A stretch of DNA of 11,973 bases from Bacteroidetes bacterium GWA2_30_7 (lineage in GTDB: Bacteria; Bacteroidota; Bacteroidia; Bacteroidales; GWF2-33-38). A program made the translations under genes and the position numbers. Where the stretch lies: the NCBI GenBank assembly GCA_001768155.1, contig MENC01000284.1, forward strand, positions 1-11,973. The letters run 5' to 3'. Under the pieces are notes generated by a model, which did no database searches, had not been told where the DNA came from, and saw only the letters and a list, made by a program, of their open reading frames with translations. Of the stretch, positions 1-5,684 are shown in pieces; positions within the stretch are counted from its first letter, which is position 1; every line of letters begins with the position of its first letter.

Positions 1-1578
1 ATATTGAAAAGTACAACCATATTCATTTGTACTATCAATTAAAACACTTTTATTCATACAACAGCTTATTGTAGAATCAAATCGCATATCAAATTCAAAA
101 CTTTCGTTTAAGGTAAAAAATGGCTTTTCTCGTTTGTATTTTTCTTTTAAGCTGTCTTTTGTAAACAAATAAGCCTCCGAATTAAAATGCTCTGAATAAT
201 CAGCTACATAAGGGTAATATGCTTTAATAAGCTCTACAATTTCATCAGGATTGTATTTATTCGACCACGAATATGACATCTCCTCAGTATTAGAATTTTT
301 CAATATTTCGATTAAGTCTTTAATATCAGATTCGCCATCATTTCTGGCTTGAGCAAAATTCACTAAATTTGAATCGTTTAGATAATACTTTATGTAAAAA
401 TCTCTATTTACATTTATTAAATTTGTGATATTATTTTTGCCAAAATTTTCATTCCATGAATCAATCTTAACAGCTAGTTTTTTAAATTCCCCAAAATGCT
501 CAGTTGAGTAATATTGTTTTTCGATAACCGTACTTGATATTAAAATTAGTGAAAATGCAGGAAGTAAAATATGCTTTAATAACTTGGTTTCCTTTTTAAT
601 AAATGAAAATATAAACATCAGCAAAAAAATAAACGAAAAGAGCATTACTGAGTTTTGTAAAACAGCATTTACATATTTTGAATAAAAAAAACCAACTAAA
701 AAAATAACCGTAAATAATATAAGCGAAACAATTTGAAACTTATTCATATACTTCTTGTTTGAAAAAAACAGAATTGTAGCCAATAAAAATGATGCAAAAC
801 AAAATATTACTAAATATGAATCATTTGCAACATAAAACAAATAATCTATAATCCAATCGTTATCGGGTTTTGATAGCCAGCCACCAACTCCACCAACACC
901 AAACTGATAAAGAAATATTTTAATATGAGGAAGGTATAAAATTACAGAAACAAAAATTGAAAACAGAAAAAACTTGTAATTTTCCTTTTTCAGAAAAAAT
1001 AATGAAACAATGCCTAAAACAACAACATTAAGCAAACTAAAATAATGCGTATATGCACACAATGCAGCCGACACTGCAAACATTAAAAAGTATTTGATTT
1101 TGTAGTTTTTTTCAATAAAAATTATAGACCAATAATATAAATTTAATAAACAAAATAAAAGTCCAAAGCTATAAGGTCTGGCTAACTGACTGTAAAAAAT
1201 CGGATATTCTAAAAATGCAAATGCAGCAGCAGTATATAAAGCAACTGTAGTATTGAACCACTTTTTTGCAACAAGGTATGATACAAAAATTGATAATGTT
1301 CCGGCAATAATAAATGGAAGCCGAACCGAAAAAACAGAGTTCCCGAAAATGCCAGTCCAAAAATATAGAAAAACCTGAACACCTGCGGGATGCCCATCGG
1401 TTTTAACGCCATATTCAATTAAATCTGAAAAAGTATGATAATTAAGGCGGGCAACCGCACTAAGTTCGTCATTACTGAACGACATTTCAGTAAAATTGAA
1501 CAATCGCAATACAAAGCCTATAATTACAACTGATACTGCAATTATTATATCATAGTTAGAATGGTTAAATTGTTTCAT
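1..1578 (-). CDS. GT39/ArnT-like integral membrane glycosyltransferase, C-terminus cut by window edge
   Basis: The reading frame stays open from an ATG at 1578 to base 1, giving 526 codons without a stop, so the 3' end lies outside the window. The protein starts with a membrane segment (about residues 10-26), followed by a first extracytoplasmic loop with the acidic motif FSNDELSA (about 34-41) and DGHP (61-64). An acidic pair at this place is typical of the PMT/ArnT (GT-C, GT39) fold and is the proposed catalytic site. Many further hydrophobic helices follow (about 80-360), then a soluble tail rich in charged and aromatic residues. Such enzymes move a sugar from a polyprenyl-phosphate donor to an envelope acceptor at the outer face of the inner membrane. 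Donor and acceptor cannot be read from sequence. It lies 80 bp downstream of smpB on the same strand, with a hairpin repeat between them. The family call is fairly sure; the substrate is unknown. Confidence 0.85.
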   Translation of the reverse strand, partial: MKQFNHSNYDIIIAVSVVIIGFVLRLFNFTEMSFSNDELSAVARLNYHTFSDLIEYGVKTDGHPAGVQVFLYFWTGIFGNSVFSVRLPFIIAGTLSIFVSYLVAKKWFNTTVALYTAAAFAFLEYPIFYSQLARPYSFGLLFCLLNLYYWSIIFIEKNYKIKYFLMFAVSAALCAYTHYFSLLNVVVLGIVSLFFLKKENYKFFLFSIFVSVILYLPHIKIFLYQFGVGGVGGWLSKPDNDWIIDYLFYVANDSYLVIFCFASFLLATILFFSNKKYMNKFQIVSLILFTVIFLVGFFYSKYVNAVLQNSVMLFSFIFLLMFIFSFIKKETKLLKHILLPAFSLILISSTVIEKQYYSTEHFGEFKKLAVKIDSWNENFGKNNITNLINVNRDFYIKYYLNDSNLVNFAQARNDGESDIKDLIEILKNSNTEEMSYSWSNKYNPDEIVELIKAYYPYVADYSEHFNSEAYLFTKDSLKEKYKREKPFFTLNESFEFDMRFDSTISCCMNKSVLIDSTNEYGCTFQY

Positions 1579-1604
1579 TTTTTAATTCTTTCATTCTTTC
1601 ATTC

Positions 1605-1657
1605 TTTTTTTAACACGCTTGAAGGTGGCTATCGCCACGCTTCAAGGTGTTAAAAAA
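1605..1657. repeat. Long hairpin between smpB and the glycosyltransferase
   Basis: The arms pair as AACAC / CTTGAAG / GTGGC with GCCAC / CTTCAAG / GTGTT around a TATC loop, with one unpaired G on each arm. The stem is extended by T residues on the left and A residues on the right. On either strand the T run precedes the hairpin and the A run follows it. This is the wrong polarity for a rho-independent terminator, so I read it as a palindromic repeat or mRNA-stabilising structure. It starts one base beyond the smpB stop codon. Confidence 0.75.
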
Positions 1658-1658
1658 G

Positions 1659-2114
1659 TTATCGCTTAAAATGCCTATCCATCTCCCTTCCAGCATCTTT
1701 CTTTTTAAGGGTTTCACGCTTATCGAAAGTATTTTTACCTTTTGCAACTGCAATTTCAACTTTTGCAAATCCATTCTCTGCAATAAACAGTCGAACGGGA
1801 ACTATTGTAAGTCCTTTTTCTTTTATATTAATAGAAATCTTTCTAATTTCCTTAGCATTCAATAATAATTTGCGGTCTCTTTTGGGTTCGTGATTATTGT
1901 AGCTTCCAAACGAATATTCCGAAATATGCAAACCTTTAAGCCATAATTCGCCATTTATCAAAATACAAAAAGAGTCAACAAAATTAACTTTGCTTTCTCT
2001 TATTGATTTTATTTCAGTTCCTGTAAGAATAATTCCGGCTGTAAACCTATCTAATAAGATGAAATTAAACGAAGCCTTCTTATTTCTTATATCTATTTTA
2101 CTTTTTACTTTCAT
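1659..2114 (-). CDS. smpB: SsrA-binding protein SmpB
   Basis: This 151-residue protein is close to the usual SmpB length. It binds tmRNA (SsrA) and brings it to stalled ribosomes for trans-translation, which tags the unfinished peptide for degradation. Family landmarks are visible in order: GTEIKSIRESKVNFVDSF (about 32-49), the HISEY motif (about 63-67), NHEPKRDRKLLL (about 74-85), EKGLTIVP (about 98-105), the AKGKNTFDKRE stretch (about 124-134) and a basic C-terminal tail starting with KKKDAGREMDR. The tail occupies the decoding site when tmRNA is accommodated. The ATG at 2114 gives the normal N-terminus (KSKIDIRNKKASFNF). The gene is 80 bp upstream of the glycosyltransferase on the same strand. 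No tmRNA gene was recognised in this window. Confidence 0.97.
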   Translation of the reverse strand: MKVKSKIDIRNKKASFNFILLDRFTAGIILTGTEIKSIRESKVNFVDSFCILINGELWLKGLHISEYSFGSYNNHEPKRDRKLLLNAKEIRKISINIKEKGLTIVPVRLFIAENGFAKVEIAVAKGKNTFDKRETLKKKDAGREMDRHFKR

Positions 2115-2122
2115 TTATATTT

Positions 2123-2178
2123 TTTTTGCCACAAAGACACACTTCGACTACGCTCAGTGCATCGCTAAGACACAAAGG
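2123..2178. repeat. GCCACAAAGACAC repeat interrupted by a CTTCGACTACGCTCAG unit
   Basis: TTTTTGCCACAAAGACACA at 2123-2141 is an exact reverse complement of 3311-3329. In that second copy the repeat continues directly as AAAGACACAAA. Here the equivalent continuation (AAGACACAAAGG, from 2167) comes only after about 25 extra bases (2142-2166) that contain CTTCGACTACGCTCAGTG. The repeat therefore looks interrupted by a second small sequence. Both pieces resemble common dispersed repeats of Bacteroidota intergenic DNA (from memory, not searched). Confidence 0.7.
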
Positions 2179-2253
2179 TTTATTTTCTATTTATATCTAC
2201 TAATATCTATTTTACTTTCTACATTGTTTGTTGTTTGATGTTGCTACGCTGTT

Positions 2254-2330
2254 AAATCCCAAATCCTAAATCCTAAATTCTAAATCCCAAATCCCAAATC
2301 CTAAATCCTAAATCCCAAATCCTAAATCTC
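2254..2330. repeat. 7-bp tandem repeat AAATCCY, about 11 units
   Basis: Eleven consecutive heptamers of the pattern AAATCCC, AAATCCT, AAATTCT or AAATCTC fill these 77 bases exactly. The last unit and part of the one before overlap the stop codon and final residues of the minus-strand Yip1-family gene (stop at 2322-2324). There are no spacers of CRISPR type. A short degenerate relative (TAAATTCCTAAATC) occurs near 3252. Confidence 0.9.
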
Positions 2331-2906
2331 AATATTAGTTACCATAAATGGCGTTAATAACAAATTAAATAAAAATGAGCACAAAATAGAAATAACCAAA
2401 ATAATCAATACCGATAATATTACAAAACTAACACGTTTTTCACCCGAAACATTCATTACCGGAACTACACCATGCCAAATTATAAAAATATAATATAAGC
2501 CCAAAATTCCAATTATAGATAAAAAAGGCAGTAAGTTTGTAATTATGTTTAATACTAATTGAATACTAAATGAGTATGTAACCAGTTTTAATGACGATGA
2601 AAAATCATTTTTTGCTCCAAACGAAGGAGCCAATATTGATATTAAAAATGATGTTACAATTATAGTTACAAAAGGTATAAACATCGCAAAACAGGCACTT
2701 AAAACCCTGTATGTAAGCGAAAAAAAACTTTCGAATATTAGTCCGCCAAGCAAATCAGCAAGCCCAATTGTAAAGATTATCGGAAGTAAATAATTTACAA
2801 GAATTCTCTGAACATTATGATTTTCATTTTTAATAACTTCCCATTCATTTACAGGAATGAAAACAATATTTCTGATTCTATTAATAATGAAATTCAAATC
2901 AAACAT
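2322..2906 (-). CDS. Yip1-family integral membrane protein
   Basis: This protein of 194 residues has an N-terminal stretch IINRIRNIVFIPVNEWEVIK (about 7-26) before about five hydrophobic segments (roughly 38-58, 67-92, 105-122, 124-148 and 158-188). An amphipathic lead with a P..EW motif followed by four to five helices, including a glycine- and tyrosine-rich one (GILGLYYIFIIWHGV, about 134-148), matches the Yip1 domain (PF04893) of bacterial inner-membrane proteins. Function in bacteria is unknown. The gene stands upstream of smpB on the same strand, separated by 207 bp of repeat DNA. Its extreme C-terminus is encoded inside the heptamer array, which may have altered the last residues. The family assignment is from pattern recognition only. 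Confidence 0.7.
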   Translation of the reverse strand: MFDLNFIINRIRNIVFIPVNEWEVIKNENHNVQRILVNYLLPIIFTIGLADLLGGLIFESFFSLTYRVLSACFAMFIPFVTIIVTSFLISILAPSFGAKNDFSSSLKLVTYSFSIQLVLNIITNLLPFLSIIGILGLYYIFIIWHGVVPVMNVSGEKRVSFVILSVLIILVISILCSFLFNLLLTPFMVTNIEI

Positions 2907-2927
2907 TTGGAATAATTAATATTTATA

Positions 2928-3227
2928 ACTATTAACCGACTAAATCCTTGTTAATCCTCTACGAGGAAAAATCGAAGGACTACTCAGCCTCAGTCAGGTG
3001 TTTTCACCTGACTGAAACCTTATTTATCAAATGAAAAACATTGTCAGGTGAAAACACCTGACAAAGGTAGGACTACTGTGTTTTTTATTGGCATTTAAGC
3101 TCTACGAGCTATTCACCATAGGTGATTTATGTCAATAAAAGAAAACATACCCACTGAAATCTTTTTACCTCAAGGTTTAACTAATAAAGGGATACTGCAT
3201 TATTAAATATTTTAGTCGGTTAGTAGT
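2928..3227. repeat. 300-bp palindromic island with 17-nt inverted-repeat ends
   Basis: The ends 2928-2944 (ACTATTAACCGACTAAA) and 3211-3227 are reverse complements with one mismatch. Between them are at least four more dyads: TCCTC-TAC-GAGGA (2955-2967), an 11-bp stem with TTTT loop (2990-3015), a 10-bp stem with AAAA loop (3041-3064), and an outer 12-nt pair at 3083-3094 / 3129-3140. That outer pair encloses two triloop hairpins, AGCTC-TAC-GAGCT (3098-3110) and TCACC-ATA-GGTGA (3113-3125). GGACTACT occurs twice as a direct repeat. No open frame of note is present. It accounts for most of the gap between the Yip1-family gene and miaA. It could be a non-autonomous mobile element or a cluster of REP-like sequences. 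Confidence 0.75.
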
Positions 3228-3286
3228 GAATATTTACATAATCGTAAAATTCTAAATTCCTAAATCATAAATTACAAAATTATTAA

Positions 3287-3294
3287 TATTTTTG
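3287..3294 (+). promoter_or_regulatory. Putative miaA promoter, -7 element TATTTTTG
   Basis: TATTTTTG matches the Bacteroidota -7 consensus TAnnTTTG. It lies 70 bp before the miaA start. No convincing TTG/TTTG -33 element is seen at the expected distance, so this is a weak call. Confidence 0.35.
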
Positions 3295-3310
3295 TAAAAC
3301 TTTGTGTCTT

Positions 3311-3329
3311 TGTGTCTTTGTGGCAAAAA
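3311..3329. repeat. Uninterrupted GCCACAAAGACAC repeat, inverted copy
   Basis: TGTGTCTTTGTGGCAAAAA is the exact reverse complement of 2123-2141. It is preceded by a further TTTGTGTCTT unit at 3301. The two copies bracket the Yip1-family gene and the palindromic island. This copy lies in the miaA leader. Confidence 0.8.
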
Positions 3330-3363
3330 TAATCTAATCAAGAGTTAAATATAAAACAAGATT

Positions 3364-4275
3364 GTGTCGAAATATAATTTAATAACAATATTAGGACCCA
3401 CTGCCAGTGGCAAAACTCAGGTTGCATCAAATCTTGCATTTGCATTAAATGCCGAAGTTATAAGTGCCGACTCACGACAGGTTTACAAAAACATGAATCT
3501 CGGAACTGGCAAAGATTACGACGATTATATAGTTAATGGCAAACAAATTCCATATCATTTAATCGACATTCACGAGGCAGGTTATAAATATAATGTATTT
3601 GAATATCAGAAAGATTTCATTAAGGTTTTCAATCAATTACAAGCCAGAAATATACTCCCAATTTTATGTGGCGGAACAGGAATGTATCTCGAAGCAGTTC
3701 TAAAAGGCTATAAATTGCTCGAAGTGCCACCCGATATTAAATTACGAGAAGAGTTAGAATCCAAATCAATGGACGAACTTATCGACATTTTGAAATCATT
3801 AAAAAAAACTCACAATGTAAACGATTTTGATACAAAAAAACGAGCAATAAGAGCAATCGAAATCGAAAAATTTACTTTAAAAAACGATGACAATAAAGTT
3901 CCTTTTCCAAAAATAAATCCCCTAATAATTGGCGTAAAATATAATCGTGAAACCCAGCGCAGCAGAATAACACAACGACTAAAACAACGCTTAGAAAGCG
4001 GAATGTTAGACGAAGTACATACATTATTAAAAAGCGGTATCGCCCCCGATACCTTAATTTATTACGGACTCGAATATAAATTTATAACCCTTCACTTAAC
4101 AGGCAAATTAACCCACGACGAAATGTTTACCCAGCTAAACACCGCAATCCATCAGTTTGCAAAACGCCAGATGACATGGTTTAGGAGAATGGAAAAGAAT
4201 GGTTTTAATATTCATTGGATTGATGGAGAAATTGCTGTGGAAAAGAAAATTGATGTTATTATTAAATTGATGTAA
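3364..4275 (+). CDS. miaA: tRNA dimethylallyltransferase MiaA
   Basis: This 303-residue protein, of normal family length, transfers a dimethylallyl group from DMAPP to N6 of A37 in tRNAs reading UNN codons. The P-loop-like GPTASGKT is at 11-18. The DSRQVYKNMNLGTGK segment (36-50) holds the catalytic Asp and substrate loop, HLIDI is at 65-69, GGTGMYLEA at 103-111, and the C-terminal tRNA-binding motif RQMTWFRR at 268-275. The start is GTG: an in-frame TAA at 3352-3354 leaves no ATG upstream, and MSKYNLITILGPTASGKT is the expected N-terminus. There is no clear Shine-Dalgarno, as is usual for Bacteroidota. The gene appears to stand alone. It is followed by hairpins at 4335-4383 and then the cassette-like region. 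Confidence 0.97.
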   Translation: MSKYNLITILGPTASGKTQVASNLAFALNAEVISADSRQVYKNMNLGTGKDYDDYIVNGKQIPYHLIDIHEAGYKYNVFEYQKDFIKVFNQLQARNILPILCGGTGMYLEAVLKGYKLLEVPPDIKLREELESKSMDELIDILKSLKKTHNVNDFDTKKRAIRAIEIEKFTLKNDDNKVPFPKINPLIIGVKYNRETQRSRITQRLKQRLESGMLDEVHTLLKSGIAPDTLIYYGLEYKFITLHLTGKLTHDEMFTQLNTAIHQFAKRQMTWFRRMEKNGFNIHWIDGEIAVEKKIDVIIKLM

Positions 4276-4334
4276 TTATTAGTGTGATTTGTATGAAAAA
4301 ATAATATTTTTACAAAATAAAGTTTGAAATCAGG

Positions 4335-4383
4335 CAGACTTATACGAGTATTTTTAGCTGTATAGGTCTGATAAAATCAGACC
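4335..4383. repeat. Two mutually exclusive hairpins downstream of miaA
   Basis: CAGACTTATAC (4335-4345) pairs with GTATAGGTCTG (4360-4370) with one mismatch. The same GGTCTG also belongs to a perfect hairpin GGTCTGAT-AAA-ATCAGACC (4365-4383). Only one of the two can form at a time. There is no T run after either, so a simple intrinsic terminator is not supported. The structure ends 9 bp before the proposed cassette edge. Confidence 0.6.
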
Positions 4384-4392
4384 AATAAACAA

Positions 4393-4407
4393 GTTATGCA
4401 TTATTTT
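4393..4407. repeat. Left cassette edge, complement of the attC core
   Basis: GTTATGCATTATTTT is complementary to AAAACAATGCATAAC at 5514-5528, with a single mismatch. The distance to the TIR start codon is 40 bp. It serves as the left boundary in the cassette reading. In the alternative reading it is one terminal inverted repeat of a small element. Confidence 0.65.
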
Positions 4408-4447
4408 GAGGTACGCGAAATTTATATAACTAAAAACAACAACAGTA

Positions 4448-5527
4448 ATGTCAAACAATCAATTAAAAGTATTTATAAGCTATAGCCATAATGACAAGAA
4501 ATGGCTAGATAGACTATTGATTCATTTGAAACCGTTGTCAAGGGATTATAATATTGATGTTTGGTCAGATAAGAAAATTAGACCGGGATCAAAATGGAAA
4601 GTTGAAATCGAAGCGGCAGTTGATAGTTGCGATGTTGCTGTTTTATTAATAAGTGCTGATTTTCTAGCTTCCGATTTCATTTATACAGATGAATTACCTC
4701 CACTATTAAGAGCTGCTGAGAATGAAGGTAAATTAATAATATCAGTAATCGTTTCACCTTGTCTTTTAAGATTAAACCAAAAACTTTCAGAAATACAGGC
4801 CATTAATGATCCTGAAAATCCTTTAATGTCGCTTAAAGATAATGACCAAGAAATAGTATTTGTAAAAGTGGTAGAAGCGATCTTTAATAGATCATTAGAA
4901 GTTAGTGACACAACAACAACAACTACTACTACCACTGCCCCTATTGATTATTTTGGTTCCAACGAAGATTTTTTATGGTTTAACGATTGGCAAAAATTAA
5001 TACAGTATGGCAATTGGATGTTTGATGAAAATAATAAAACCATATTCGGTTCTGGAGTTAATGCTTTTCTTATTTCAAGACAGAGTTACGGACACAGTGA
5101 ATTTGAAATACAGGCAAAAATTAGATACTCTAATCTAACTCTATTTGCCAAGCGCTCAGACTTTATTAACACTGGAATTATTTTTGGTTGGGAATCAGAA
5201 CAATCAAAACCAACTTATTACAATATTCTTTTGACTGGCAAGAAACTTTTATTAGAAAGAGTTGGTAATAAGGCAATAGTTTTCGGGGATGATAATGCTA
5301 AAATTGAAAATTTTGAGCACATAGATGAAGGAGTTAACTTTGAACTCAAAGAAAATTTCGAATATGAATTCCTAATTCAGTTCACTAAAAAAGAAATTAT
5401 AGTATTAATAAATGGACAACCGATTACTACTTTTAAACTTCCTAGATACTTTATTGGTAGAGTCGGACTAAGAGCTTGGAGATGTCAAGTAAACATTCAT
5501 GAATTTATAATTAAAAACAATGCATAA
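4448..5527 (+). CDS. TIR-domain protein with C-terminal jelly-roll (DUF1080/LamG-like) domain
   Basis: This protein of 359 residues has no signal peptide or membrane segment, so it is probably cytoplasmic. Residues about 5-145 form a TIR domain of the bacterial TIR_2 kind: FISYSHND (9-16), DVWSD (37-41), IRPGSKW (44-50), VAVLLISADFLASDF (63-77) and TDELPPLL (80-87). Glu82 sits where TIR NADases have the catalytic glutamate. A run of nine threonines (155-163) links it to a beta-rich C-terminal domain (about 170-357). There GNWMFD, an NTGIIFGW element, INGQPI and GRVGLRAW recall the concanavalin-like fold of 3-keto-disaccharide hydrolases (DUF1080) and LamG. Bacterial TIR proteins of this kind often deplete NAD+ or make signalling nucleotides in phage defence. 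A sensing or ligand-binding role for the second domain is inference. The start ATG at 4448 gives the standard TIR N-terminus. Confidence 0.88.
   Translation: MSNNQLKVFISYSHNDKKWLDRLLIHLKPLSRDYNIDVWSDKKIRPGSKWKVEIEAAVDSCDVAVLLISADFLASDFIYTDELPPLLRAAENEGKLIISVIVSPCLLRLNQKLSEIQAINDPENPLMSLKDNDQEIVFVKVVEAIFNRSLEVSDTTTTTTTTTAPIDYFGSNEDFLWFNDWQKLIQYGNWMFDENNKTIFGSGVNAFLISRQSYGHSEFEIQAKIRYSNLTLFAKRSDFINTGIIFGWESEQSKPTYYNILLTGKKLLLERVGNKAIVFGDDNAKIENFEHIDEGVNFELKENFEYEFLIQFTKKEIIVLINGQPITTFKLPRYFIGRVGLRAWRCQVNIHEFIIKNNA
4910..4936 (+). repeat. Threonine-codon microsatellite in the TIR gene
   Basis: Nine consecutive Thr codons (four ACA, three ACT, ACC, ACT) encode the interdomain linker. The ACA/ACT trinucleotide run is slippage-prone in principle. 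Gain or loss of units would keep the frame and change only the linker length. Confidence 0.9.
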
Positions 5528-5651
5528 CATCAGCTACCCGTCAAGTGCGGCAGCAGTGGTTTTCGGTGTGCATCTTTTCGCTCAGTCCGTCTTTCGGCTT
5601 GACAGGGAATCGCCCGCAATCCGCCCCTGCGTGTAGCTTCCTACGTTGGCA
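5522..5651. other. attC-like recombination site (integron cassette type)
   Basis: This 130-bp, strikingly GC-rich sequence sits in AT-rich surroundings. It has the order of an attC site: core GCATAAC (5522-5528, containing the TIR stop codon), inner arm AGCTAC (5532-5537), a central hairpin CCC-GTCAAG (5537-5545) with CTTGAC-A-GGG (5598-5607), the matching inner arm GTAGCT (5633-5638), and core GTTGGCA (5645-5651). The spacers between inner arm and core are unequal (3 and 6 bases), and the cores deviate from the RYYYAAC/GTTRRRY consensus. It is therefore attC-like rather than textbook. A dispersed GC-rich repeat that is not recombinogenic remains possible. Confidence 0.6.
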
Positions 5652-5684
5652 CCAATTATTCGAAATATCACAAACGCTAGTAAA

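Larger units (their letters stand above)
4394..5645 (+). mobile_element. Putative integron-type gene cassette carrying the TIR gene
   Basis: Proposed cassette limits are the G/TT cuts at 4393/4394 and 5645/5646. The right side has the attC-like site. Its first core, GCATAAC (5522-5528), is the exact complement of GTTATGC at the left edge (4393-4399), and the match extends to 14 of 15 bases (5514-5528 against 4393-4407). In a free circle the two would form a perfect R''/R' arm pair. The core at the actual downstream junction, GTTGGCA, fits less well, as expected when the next element starts there. One gene fills the unit, its stop codon lies inside the core, and it is in the usual orientation. 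There is no integrase or second clear attC in the window, so this could be a cassette inserted at a secondary site or part of a longer array. Confidence 0.6.

Noticed and set aside
1169..1418. Two short minus-strand frames rich in Phe, Tyr and Cys
   Set aside because: They lie in other frames of the glycosyltransferase gene, which is open and shows conserved motifs throughout.
1647..2238. Plus-strand frames of 72 and 82 codons across smpB
   Set aside because: They overlap a clear smpB gene on the other strand and look like no known protein.
2254..2330. Tandem heptamers as a possible CRISPR array
   Set aside because: There are no spacers, the unit is seven bases, and no cas genes are present.
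4681..4935. Minus-strand open frame with a poly-valine N-terminus
   Set aside because: It is the antisense shadow of the threonine-codon run and TIR coding region on the plus strand.
4393..5528. Simple transposon with 15-bp terminal inverted repeats
   Set aside because: No transposase is encoded, the right repeat lies inside the coding end of the TIR gene, and the foldable attC-like tail lies outside it. The cassette model explains this better, but the transposon model is not fully excluded.
5646..5684. TTG start extending the lipoprotein by 13 residues
   Set aside because: The extension would be encoded from the attC-like core and place polar residues before the signal peptide. The ATG at 5685 gives a normal lipoprotein signal.
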